Below, one piece after another: positions 6,386-12,465 of a stretch of 12,465 nt of DNA. The translations under genes and the position numbers were made by a program. The notes under the pieces were generated by a model, which did no database searches, had not been told where the DNA came from, and saw nothing but the letters and a program-made list of their open reading frames with translations. Every line of letters begins with the position of its first letter. The stretch's first letter is position 1. Source of the stretch: Candidatus Woesearchaeota archaeon (GTDB lineage Archaea > Nanobdellota > Nanobdellia > UBA10117); assembly GCA_023245115.1 (NCBI GenBank), contig JAHFKX010000008.1, positions 4,284 to 16,748 of the forward strand, given 5' to 3'.

Positions 6386-7887
6386 GATAACATCTTGTGT
6401 GATTTCTTATACAAGTCATATATTAAAAATAAATCTTTCTTAACTGAATTGGCTGCCTCGTTTTTAATGCGTTCTAATGTATATTGGTCGAACTCTTTTT
6501 TCTTTGGCAGAATTTGTTTTATATTTTCCGCAACATTAGCGATTGGTTCTATTATTTCTTTGGCAGATTTCATGAACTCGAAAACGGGAGCTTTCTTTTT
6601 TTCTTTTGGTGATTCTTTCTGTCCGCCGCTGTCCGCTGCGTCGAAATGCTTTAAATCATCGTACAATGCGTCAAGGCTGTCTTTTGTCATGCCAGACACA
6701 AATTTCATAATTTCTTCTTCCTGCGATTTTTCGTATTCTTTGATTTGCCGATTGTTTATGACATACGCGCGGAAATACATTTTTACTCGGCCACGGTGCA
6801 CGAAATGTCCGCGCTCAACCGTCCCAGGTATTGCCCTGTAAACAAAAACTACATTTATGCATTTGAAAATTCTTTCGTCCTCGGGCAGCTCTACGGGGAA
6901 TGGCTTATTCCATTTTTGTTCTTTTGTTCCAAACAACTCAATGTAAACCCGTGCGACATCGAAGCTAGTCACCATTTCTTCCGGTTCGTCCAGCTCGCCT
7001 GTTAACTCTGCCGGCATTAGTTTGTTTGTGGCGACGAGGTACGGCTTGACCCACCGTGTGTATAGTTCTAGTGCATTGACCTGCGACTTAAGATATGTTT
7101 TTTCAATTTTAAATCTCTGGCGTAATTCTTTGTCAGATAGTTCGATCCATTTTGCAAACTCTTGAATGCGCGGTTTTAATATTCGTTTTACCCGCTCATT
7201 AATGTCCATTTTATCAACTACATCAACATTTTTTGCAGCCATGAACGCATCCCGTAGCGTTATGAAATTAAGGTCATTGGCCAGGACGTTTATTGCGGCG
7301 CGGCCTTTTTTGGTATCAACATCAGTCAGCCATATGCTTTTCAGTGCGAACTCGCCAGCCTCGCGTACTTTTCCATCTTTGCTTTTGTAATTATCATAAT
7401 GTTCAAAGCGCTGTTCAAATTCTTTTAAATCCCAGATTAGATTTATTATTGATTTTATTACAACACTTATCGTGCCGAGCAGTTCAGTTGCGCGCTTTTC
7501 TAAGGCACTTCTTCTTACGCCGACATCACCATACCAATAGCTGCCTTCTGATGCAGCAAAATAATCATAACTTTTTTTGACCTTGTAGCTAAGTGTCTGG
7601 CCTTCTTTTAGTTCGTCCAGAAGCCAATAATATACCGGCTCAAGCCCTTCCCCGAATGCATCGTAATCTAAAAAGTATGTTTTAACCGGATCACCTTTTA
7701 TGATATCGGGCGTGCGCAGTTTTTTTATGGCAGATACAACGGCGGCGTCTGTTTCTTTGTCTAGCTCTTCATCGAGATAATCGCGGGCGGAAGTCAGTGA
7801 ACCTTTTTTGAGTCTTTTGAATTTGACAGTGATTTTTTCTATTTTGCTATCCGCTGCTTCTTTAGTTAATGTTACAGCTGTGGCCAT
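6379..7887 (-). CDS. Uncharacterised 502-residue protein, first gene of a three-gene unit
   Basis: Function unknown. The protein is soluble and predominantly helical. Distinctive stretches are YFLDYDAFGEGLEPVYYWLL (71-90), LLGTISVVIKSIINLIWDLK (136-155), ALKSIWLTDVDTKKGRAAIN (181-200) and ARVYIELFG (312-320). A strand-like region with ERGHFVHRGRVKMYFRAYVI (358-377) follows. Residues 415-435 form a charged, low-complexity linker, and the C-terminal helix (about 436-502) is lysine-rich. I recall similar stretches in hypothetical proteins from DPANN genomes, which needs a search to confirm. The reading frame extends upstream to an ATG at 8016, but that would run through the promoters and the start of the divergent gene. 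ATG 7887 is chosen because a TATA box lies 26 bp upstream, implying leaderless expression. It overlaps the 247-codon gene by 7 bp. Confidence 0.85.
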   Translation of the reverse strand: MATAVTLTKEAADSKIEKITVKFKRLKKGSLTSARDYLDEELDKETDAAVVSAIKKLRTPDIIKGDPVKTYFLDYDAFGEGLEPVYYWLLDELKEGQTLSYKVKKSYDYFAASEGSYWYGDVGVRRSALEKRATELLGTISVVIKSIINLIWDLKEFEQRFEHYDNYKSKDGKVREAGEFALKSIWLTDVDTKKGRAAINVLANDLNFITLRDAFMAAKNVDVVDKMDINERVKRILKPRIQEFAKWIELSDKELRQRFKIEKTYLKSQVNALELYTRWVKPYLVATNKLMPAELTGELDEPEEMVTSFDVARVYIELFGTKEQKWNKPFPVELPEDERIFKCINVVFVYRAIPGTVERGHFVHRGRVKMYFRAYVINNRQIKEYEKSQEEEIMKFVSGMTKDSLDALYDDLKHFDAADSGGQKESPKEKKKAPVFEFMKSAKEIIEPIANVAENIKQILPKKKEFDQYTLERIKNEAANSVKKDLFLIYDLYKKSHKMLSW

Positions 7888-7909
7888 GCCAGAATATATA
7901 TTGCGCGGC

Positions 7910-7917
7910 TTATAAAT
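7910..7917 (-). promoter_or_regulatory. TATA box for the 502-residue protein gene
   Basis: The minus strand reads ATTTATAA, centred about 26 bp upstream of the ATG at 7887. That spacing predicts a leaderless mRNA and argues against the longer in-frame start at 8016. Confidence 0.65.
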
Positions 7918-7971
7918 GTTGTGAAATCTGTGGCCGTAATAAAATCTGCAGTAATTTTTTGCCATACGCCA

Positions 7972-7986
7972 CGAAAGCAATATAAA
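7972..7986 (+). promoter_or_regulatory. BRE/TATA promoter for the 123-residue protein gene
   Basis: A purine-rich BRE-like CGAAAGC (7972-7978) directly precedes the TATA box AATATAAA (7979-7986), a textbook archaeal arrangement. The expected start is near 8008, leaving a leader of only a few bases before ATG 8015. Together with the minus-strand box at 7910-7917 it makes 7888-8014 a compact bidirectional promoter region. Confidence 0.7.
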
Positions 7987-8014
7987 CCATGAATGATATT
8001 TTATTTTGATTGCC

Positions 8015-8386
8015 ATGGGCGTATTAGATTTTTTTAAGGGGAAAAAGAAGGGTGATGATTTCTTAGATTTAGGTGCGCCGGGGACTTCTGGCGGCGGATA
8101 CGGGCCAGCAGGCTACCCGACTGGCAGCGATATGGGCATGGGCCAGCAAACAGGTGGCGGGCCAGCAGGTTATGGTGCGGATATGGGGCTTCCAAGTCCG
8201 AGTGCTATGCCGAGCATGCCGATGCAAAGCGGAGAGATTGCAAATTTGCGCAACACCGTCGATGCACTTAACTACAAACTTGATGCGTTAAAGGCCGCGT
8301 TGGATGCGATTAATGCGAGACTGGCAAACATAGAAACTGCTCTTAAGGCAACACCATCTGAGAAGGGCGAAGGTTGGACGTATTAG
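8015..8386 (+). CDS. Small glycine-rich protein with C-terminal coiled coil
   Basis: This 123-residue protein has three parts. The N-terminus MGVLDFFKGKKKGDDFLDLG (1-20) is short and amphipathic with a basic patch. A low-complexity stretch follows, rich in Gly, Ala, Pro, Met and Tyr (about 21-72). A heptad-patterned helix covers about 73-112 and includes LDALKAALDAINARLANIET, a probable coiled coil. The pattern of MG-hydrophobic-DFF-basic start plus LDALKA-LD-IN-RL-NIE end recalls small conserved DPANN proteins; this is recollection only. It may tether or oligomerise something at the membrane surface, an inference from the amphipathic start and the downstream membrane-protein gene. A TTG at 8006 in frame would add three residues; ATG 8015 is preferred because of the promoter spacing. 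The DUF63 gene begins 2 bp after its stop. Confidence 0.85.
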   Translation: MGVLDFFKGKKKGDDFLDLGAPGTSGGGYGPAGYPTGSDMGMGQQTGGGPAGYGADMGLPSPSAMPSMPMQSGEIANLRNTVDALNYKLDALKAALDAINARLANIETALKATPSEKGEGWTY

Positions 8387-8388
8387 CA

Positions 8389-9189
8389 ATGAACTTTATG
8401 GATTTTTTAAACACCTATTTTATCTCGCCAATTTATCACGACGAAGGATATAACTATATTAATACGATAACATATGGTCTAATTGCTCTGGGCGCACTTT
8501 ACATAATATACCGCGTGTTGCAGCGTATGAAGTTTCCAGTCGATAAAAAATTTATGCTCACCATCTTACCATTTGTTTTACTTGGCTCAAGCCTGCGCGT
8601 GTTTGTTGATAATGGAATTTACAAAATAGGTTTTTGGACAGTTGCGCCCGGCATTTACATTTTTATTGCCGCAATTTTTTTGGTTTCTCTGCTGGCCTGC
8701 TGGTTTTCTTTTAAGGAAAATTATTGGAAATACTGTATTTCAGTAGGTATTGTGCTTGCCGTCATAAACTTTTGGCTGGCACGGAGTAGTTTGCACGTTA
8801 CCCGCGCGCACCTCGGGCTCGTGATTTTTGCATTGGGCATTGGAGTCTCACTATTGATTTTTGTTTTAATGAAATGGTTACGGCTTAGCTGGTTTTCTGG
8901 CTTGGCAAAGTGGGCAGTTGCAGGCCATATGATAGATGCTTCTGCTACGTTCATTGCAGTGGATTTTCTGGGGGCAGTTGAAAAGCATCCGCTTCCGCGA
9001 TTGATGTCTGAAATTACCGGTACGTCTGCAATAATGTTTTTGCTGAAACTTGCCGTTTTGCTGCCTGCTATCTATCTGATTGACACTGACATCAAAAACG
9101 AACAGGCCAAAAATTATTTGTTTATCGCGATTGCGACTCTCGGGCTGGCCGAAGGCGTAAGAGATTTATTGGCCGTTATGCTTGGGTAA
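8389..9189 (+). CDS. DUF63 family multi-pass membrane protein
   Basis: This 266-residue integral membrane protein resembles the archaeal DUF63 family. The start FLNTYFISPIYHDEGYNYIN (6-25) and a mid-protein GHMIDASATFIAVDF (179-193) are characteristic. About eight hydrophobic segments are visible: roughly 26-44, 54-73, 84-107, 115-131, 139-162, 171-195, 213-232 and 240-265. The molecular function of the family is unknown to me. Polar residues that look conserved in or near the membrane (R70, H180, D183, E198, H200) could form a binding or catalytic site, but this is speculation. The ATG at 8389 is 2 bp after the stop of the coiled-coil gene; a TTG at 8374 in the same frame would overlap that gene and is less likely. 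The two genes form a short operon that meets the CBS gene tail to tail. Confidence 0.85.
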   Translation: MNFMDFLNTYFISPIYHDEGYNYINTITYGLIALGALYIIYRVLQRMKFPVDKKFMLTILPFVLLGSSLRVFVDNGIYKIGFWTVAPGIYIFIAAIFLVSLLACWFSFKENYWKYCISVGIVLAVINFWLARSSLHVTRAHLGLVIFALGIGVSLLIFVLMKWLRLSWFSGLAKWAVAGHMIDASATFIAVDFLGAVEKHPLPRLMSEITGTSAIMFLLKLAVLLPAIYLIDTDIKNEQAKNYLFIAIATLGLAEGVRDLLAVMLG

Positions 9190-9207
9190 ATAGTGAGATA
9201 AGCATTT

Positions 9208-9738
9208 TTAATCTAAGCAATTATCGCATAAAAACTGTGAATCTTCGAATTTCAGATGTGCGTGGGTGCCGCAGCCTTCGCACTTACCGTAGGCAGTATA
9301 TTCGCGGTGCAGTTTCGGGCCTTTTATACGTGCCTGCTCTATCAGAATGTCAATCAGCTCGTGGGAATTTTTTAGAACGTCCCTATTTGTTATTATGCCT
9401 ACAAGTTTTTCGTCACGACATACCCATACCCTGGATACATCAGCATCGCACATTTTTTTCGCGATTTCAGCTATGTCTGTATTTTCGTAAACAACTACCT
9501 TTGGCGGATCCATTATTTCTTTAACTAGAACGTCCGAAGGCTTTCTGTCTGACTCAACTACCTTCTTCATAATGGCCCGTTCGGTTAGCGCGCCAATTGG
9601 CTTTCCGCCTTCCACTACTGGTAGGCCGCCTATTCTGAATTTATTCATCAGCTGCGCTGCTTCGACTAAAGTCATTTCTGGGTGCGCAATAACCACTTCG
9701 CGCGTCATTATGTCCGACGCCTTAATACCAGTCACCAT
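9208..9738 (-). CDS. CBS-pair protein with C-terminal zinc ribbon
   Basis: This 176-residue protein holds two tandem CBS motifs forming one Bateman module. The first is about 6-62: ASDIMTREVVIAHPEMTLVE, then RIGGLPVVEGGKPIGALTER. The second is about 70-128: VKEIMDPPKVVVYENTDIAE, then VSRVWVCRDEKLVGIITNRD. CBS pairs typically bind adenine nucleotides such as AMP, ATP or SAM. A linker helix (about 127-142) leads to a C-terminal zinc ribbon with CEGC (153-156) and CDNC (171-174). No enzyme domain is attached, so it is probably a stand-alone nucleotide sensor that binds a partner protein or nucleic acid. It is divergently transcribed from the winged-helix/NrdD-like gene across 150 bp, with a TATA box about 28 bp before its ATG. 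Confidence 0.92.
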   Translation of the reverse strand: MVTGIKASDIMTREVVIAHPEMTLVEAAQLMNKFRIGGLPVVEGGKPIGALTERAIMKKVVESDRKPSDVLVKEIMDPPKVVVYENTDIAEIAKKMCDADVSRVWVCRDEKLVGIITNRDVLKNSHELIDILIEQARIKGPKLHREYTAYGKCEGCGTHAHLKFEDSQFLCDNCLD

Positions 9739-9762
9739 CAGCCCAATGGATTCTTGCCCATC

Positions 9763-9770
9763 TTTATATA
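9763..9770 (-). promoter_or_regulatory. TATA box for the CBS/zinc-ribbon gene
   Basis: The minus strand reads TATATAAA, centred about 28 bp upstream of the ATG at 9738. The predicted leader is only a few bases, so the mRNA is essentially leaderless. Confidence 0.68.
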
Positions 9771-9823
9771 ACTTACGTTACCTTAATCGGTATAATTTCT
9801 GACACCAGATATCACAAAGAAAG

Positions 9824-9832
9824 ATATTTAAA
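9824..9832 (+). promoter_or_regulatory. Probable TATA box for the winged-helix/NrdD-like gene
   Basis: ATATTTAAA follows a purine-rich AAAGAAAG. Transcription from about 25 bp downstream would give a leader of about 35 bases before ATG 9889, longer than for other genes here, leaving room for the imperfect repeats at 9843-9872. Confidence 0.5.
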
Positions 9833-9849
9833 GGTTCTGTTACGATAGG

Positions 9850-9872
9850 TGCTATTAAGAAGTGCGATAGCA
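9850..9872 (+). promoter_or_regulatory. Inverted repeat near the predicted start of the winged-helix/NrdD-like gene
   Basis: TGCTAT (9850-9855) and ATAGCA (9867-9872) form a 6-bp inverted repeat with an 11-bp spacer. CGATAG also occurs as a direct repeat at 9843-9848 and 9865-9870. The position overlaps the predicted transcription start, which suits an operator for self-repression by the encoded winged-helix protein. This is inference; the repeats are short. Confidence 0.35.
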
Positions 9873-9888
9873 ACTCGCAGGGCAATAC

Positions 9889-11706
9889 ATGAACTCAAAA
9901 TACGATATACTGGAGCCAGTAGCGAATAAGATACGTGCGCTAGATAATCCTGTTAAGCTGAAGATTCTTGCGATGCTCATAGAGGAAGGTGCGAAGTCCG
10001 TAACTGATATTTCCCGCGACATGAGCCTTAATTTCTCAACCGCACATAAATATCTCGAGCAGCTGCAGGCGGCAGGCCTGGTGAGTTCCAAGGAAGTTTC
10101 TGAGAACAGGCTGAAAAGGATGTTTTTTGTTGAGCCGTTTGACTTGGATATATCGCCGCACGGCATTGCAAAACTTGTCGAGGGTAAAAAAAAGGACAGG
10201 CCAATACACACATTTAAAGTTATCAACGAAAAGGGTGAGGAAGTTGGGTTTGAAGAAAAGATTTTTTCGCAGAAATACCTGAAACGCGGCCTGCCAAGTT
10301 CTACGATAAAAACTGCACTGGATTATATGCTCGTACAGGCATATGATGGAATAACTTTGATTGAGCTGAGGGAGCTGTTCAGGCAGGCCCTTTCGAAAAA
10401 AGTCGAGAATATTTCAGCTGTAATGGAAATGATTGAGTCATCAGAAATACGGGGAAAGACTTACTACAATTTGTTAAAACTAAACAGCCCCGAAGCGCTG
10501 AAACTGCACATGGAGGGCGACATTTTCATACAAAATCTTGGCGAGCCTAAACTGTTGAATTTTGTACACGATATTTATGGAATTACGCAGCACGGCATAA
10601 ACGGTAAAAAGCCAAAGAATATCCATGATCTGTTTGGTCAGATAATTGTAGCGGTGAAATTAGCTTCTAAATTCACTCTGCAACACCATTCCATAGATAC
10701 ATTTAATTATTTTATTGCGCCATTTATGTCGCATATGGGTGATGGTGAAATCAAACAAGTTCTGAAAACATTCTTGGCTGAGCTCAATGGATTAGGGCAA
10801 AAAATTTATATATCTCTTGAATTTGGTATGCCAAAGTTTATAGAAAATTTGTCAGAAATTTATATAACCGAAACAAAACACGGTGAAAAGACTGAGACAT
10901 ATGTAAAATATCATAATGTGGCAAAAAAAATTGCTATTGAAACCGTGAACATAATTTCAAAGGAAAAATACGAGAATATTAAATTAGTATTTAAACTGTG
11001 GGCTAAAGAATTACCCAGTGTTCTTCAATCGGGAGATTTTGTGGCAAACATGACAGATAATTGGCAACAGCCCAATGCAAGTTTTGTTGGTTTCACGAGG
11101 TTTGACCCTGACTGGAAAAAATGGTTTGGAACTAACAGAATTGGCGAGGTGCAGGAGATTATACTAAATCTGCCAAAACTTGCGCTAACATCGGCATCTT
11201 TGGAGGACTTTAGCAATAAAGTTGGTGCGATGATAGAGCTTTGCTACAGATTAATTCTTGACATGGCAGAACTCGCAGCAGGCGAGTTTTTACGTACGCA
11301 TAACACAAACCTGCTTTCTGCAGTGCGCGAGCGTTGGGCTTATTTGCATCTCGAGGACAGCGTGTATTCGATTGGTATCGCAGGTCTGCCAGAAACAATA
11401 AATATTTTAACAAAAAAATATAAAAAACAAGACATACCTACAGTTGCCGCAAAAATTTTGAATAAATTTTCTGATATGAAAAAAAAATATTCAGGCATAC
11501 GGATAAATCTTAAACAAAATAGGTCGCGCTCACTTTCTGACAGATTTTCTAAATTTGTAGCGGGTGGAATAAAATATGACCTGCCGTTGCCGAAACAAAA
11601 GTTATTGGCAATACAACAATATTTTCCTGGCGGGCATGTAGAATTTTTAACTGTGAGCGAACTGGAAAAATTGAAATGGCAATTTAGTTTTGTAAGAATT
11701 GTTTAA
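9889..11706 (+). CDS. Winged-helix / ATP-cone / NrdD-like fusion lacking the radical apparatus, putative nucleotide-sensing regulator
   Basis: The 605 residues divide into three parts. First is an ArsR-like winged helix (about 10-85): LDNPVKLKILAMLIEEGAKS, recognition region STAHKYLEQLQAAGLVSS (50-67) and wing. Second is an ATP-cone-like segment (about 106-190): HTFKVINEKGEEVGFEEKIF, then ITLIELRELFRQAL. Third is a body resembling anaerobic ribonucleotide reductase NrdD: LKLHMEGDIFIQNL (204-217), FNYFIAPF (272-279), IYISLEFGMP (306-315), GTNRIGEVQEIILNLPK (414-430), SVYSIGIAGLPE (491-502), SRSLSDRF (546-553) and YFPGGHVEFLTVSELEKL (578-595). Only one cysteine exists (Cys452) and the protein ends before the C-terminal cysteine cluster and glycyl-radical loop, so reductase activity is not expected. 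I infer a transcription factor that reads (d)ATP through the cone or old allosteric sites, functionally analogous to NrdR. The gene is intact, not a decaying fragment: no stop or frameshift over 1.8 kb. Confidence 0.82.
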   Translation: MNSKYDILEPVANKIRALDNPVKLKILAMLIEEGAKSVTDISRDMSLNFSTAHKYLEQLQAAGLVSSKEVSENRLKRMFFVEPFDLDISPHGIAKLVEGKKKDRPIHTFKVINEKGEEVGFEEKIFSQKYLKRGLPSSTIKTALDYMLVQAYDGITLIELRELFRQALSKKVENISAVMEMIESSEIRGKTYYNLLKLNSPEALKLHMEGDIFIQNLGEPKLLNFVHDIYGITQHGINGKKPKNIHDLFGQIIVAVKLASKFTLQHHSIDTFNYFIAPFMSHMGDGEIKQVLKTFLAELNGLGQKIYISLEFGMPKFIENLSEIYITETKHGEKTETYVKYHNVAKKIAIETVNIISKEKYENIKLVFKLWAKELPSVLQSGDFVANMTDNWQQPNASFVGFTRFDPDWKKWFGTNRIGEVQEIILNLPKLALTSASLEDFSNKVGAMIELCYRLILDMAELAAGEFLRTHNTNLLSAVRERWAYLHLEDSVYSIGIAGLPETINILTKKYKKQDIPTVAAKILNKFSDMKKKYSGIRINLKQNRSRSLSDRFSKFVAGGIKYDLPLPKQKLLAIQQYFPGGHVEFLTVSELEKLKWQFSFVRIV

Positions 11707-12465
11707 CTAGTATTGCGCCGTGGCAGGTCATCACCAATGTTGAAGTCAGTCGTGTTTCTGCCTAATGCATTAAATACTCTATCTGTCACTTTTGTCATAT
11801 CATCTTGTTCGCCTTCGAATGCCATTTGCATAAGCAGATAGCTGGCCATGCCAAGCATAGCAAATCCTTCAGATAAATTGACATTGTGCGGCAACGGCAA
11901 ACTGTATGTTTTTTGTAGACCTTTGAACTGTTCTACATCTGCAGGCCATGGGACATTAAATTTACCAGTTGTAACTAGCTGTTTCATTAGATTTACATAG
12001 AAGTTCTTGATTTTACTGTCCGCACGGGATGCTTGTATTGCTGCATTTTGCCAGCCTAAGCTGTATTCTATTCGTCCAATGAATGCATCACTAGGTTGGA
12101 TGATTTTTCCACTGCCGCGCAACTGTGAAAGCCAATCTTCTATTAAACTAGCGCCATAGCCTTGATCAAAACACGCCACCCATGAGCGTATAGTTTCAGC
12201 ATTGTCGCCAGAGCCGATTCTAGCAGGCCGGCCATTTATCAGGTTTGTAAAATTGCTTGGATCTGCATCTGTAAGCAGCCAAGTTGCGACGTCACTCTGC
12301 CGCCTCGAACTTAAAATACGCTCTACGCCGCTGTCTATGGCCCTGGACCAATGTTCCTTCCTATCGTCGGCTAGCTTAGCGCTGGTCGTTATTTCTCTGT
12401 CTAGCTTGAGTCGAACCAAATCCAAAAAATAATTGATGTGTGCGGATTCTGCTCTGTGATTTGTC
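11703..12465 (-). CDS. Unrecognised protein, 5' end cut by window edge
   Basis: No family recognised. A TTG at 12425 could start translation, but the frame stays open to the window edge. The added residues (TNHRAESAHINYFLDLVRLK and on) continue a plausible amphipathic helix, so the gene more likely begins outside. At least 253 residues are present. The protein is soluble and mostly helical, with tryptophans in ATWLLTDAD, IRSWVACFDQGYG, IEDWLSQLRG and IEYSLGWQNA. A proline-containing SLPLPHNVNLSEGFAMLGMA precedes a hydrophobic helix ASYLLMQMAFEG, and the C-terminus is polar (DDLPRRNTS). No catalytic motif is evident. The stop codon overlaps that of the winged-helix/NrdD-like gene on the opposite strand by 2-3 bases, so the two genes converge without any terminator space. 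Confidence 0.75.
   Translation of the reverse strand, partial: TNHRAESAHINYFLDLVRLKLDREITTSAKLADDRKEHWSRAIDSGVERILSSRRQSDVATWLLTDADPSNFTNLINGRPARIGSGDNAETIRSWVACFDQGYGASLIEDWLSQLRGSGKIIQPSDAFIGRIEYSLGWQNAAIQASRADSKIKNFYVNLMKQLVTTGKFNVPWPADVEQFKGLQKTYSLPLPHNVNLSEGFAMLGMASYLLMQMAFEGEQDDMTKVTDRVFNALGRNTTDFNIGDDLPRRNTS

Noticed and set aside
7888..8016. 43-residue N-terminal extension of the 502-residue protein from ATG 8016
   Set aside because: It would run through both divergent promoters and overlap the start of the opposite gene; a TATA box 26 bp before ATG 7887 supports the shorter protein.
8374..8388. TTG start at 8374 for the DUF63 protein
   Set aside because: It overlaps the upstream gene by 13 bp; the ATG at 8389 lies just after that gene's stop and gives a typical family N-terminus.
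9889..11706. Active anaerobic ribonucleotide reductase
   Set aside because: Only one cysteine is present and the glycyl-radical C-terminal region is absent.

Overview
The window looks archaeal. Five clear and one weaker TATA-like boxes sit about 25-40 bp upstream of gene starts, and several are placed so that transcripts would begin at or within a few bases of the start codon. It also carries a DUF63-type archaeal membrane protein, a CBS-pair protein with a zinc ribbon, and a set of proteins that I can only compare, from memory, with conserved uncharacterised proteins of DPANN archaea. The DNA is fairly AT-rich. Domain-level placement (Archaea) is fairly secure; a DPANN lineage is my best guess, not a demonstration.

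Positions 1-5165, all on the minus strand, form an amino-sugar nucleotide operon. In transcription order it reads: GlmS (3396-5165), a 178-bp block packed with hairpins (3218-3395), a beta-phosphoglucomutase-like HAD protein (2540-3217), a GNAT enzyme that closely matches eukaryotic glucosamine-6-phosphate N-acetyltransferase GNA1 (2073-2543), a sugar-1-phosphate nucleotidyltransferase fused to a second HAD domain (680-2071), and a YvcK/GlmR/CofD-family protein cut by the left edge (1-677). The four genes after the hairpin block overlap or lie within 2 bp of each other. Together they suggest fructose-6-P -> GlcN-6-P (GlmS) -> GlcNAc-6-P (GNA1) -> [mutase not seen] -> UDP-GlcNAc (nucleotidyltransferase). 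The last gene is a homologue of the factor that stimulates GlmS in Bacillus and binds UDP-sugars. Acetylation at the 6-phosphate stage would explain why the nucleotidyltransferase lacks the usual beta-helix acetyltransferase half.

Positions 5256-7887 (minus) hold three genes of unknown function (502, 247 and 117 codons). The first two overlap by 7 bp; the third has its own TATA box. A divergent promoter region (7888-8014) separates them from a plus-strand pair: a small glycine-rich/coiled-coil protein and a DUF63 multi-pass membrane protein (8015-9189).

Positions 9208-11706 hold a divergent pair: a CBS-pair/zinc-ribbon protein (minus) and a 605-residue protein (plus). The latter joins an ArsR-like winged helix, an ATP-cone-like domain and an NrdD-like (class III ribonucleotide reductase) body. 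It keeps only one cysteine and ends before the glycyl-radical domain. I read it as a catalytically dead reductase turned into a nucleotide-sensing transcription factor. It and the GNA1/GlmR-containing operon are the two most interesting items. The right edge carries a partial unrecognised gene on the minus strand that overlaps the regulator tail to tail by 3 bp. No tRNA, rRNA, CRISPR array, integrase or transposase was recognised, and no gene-free stretch exceeds 300 bp.
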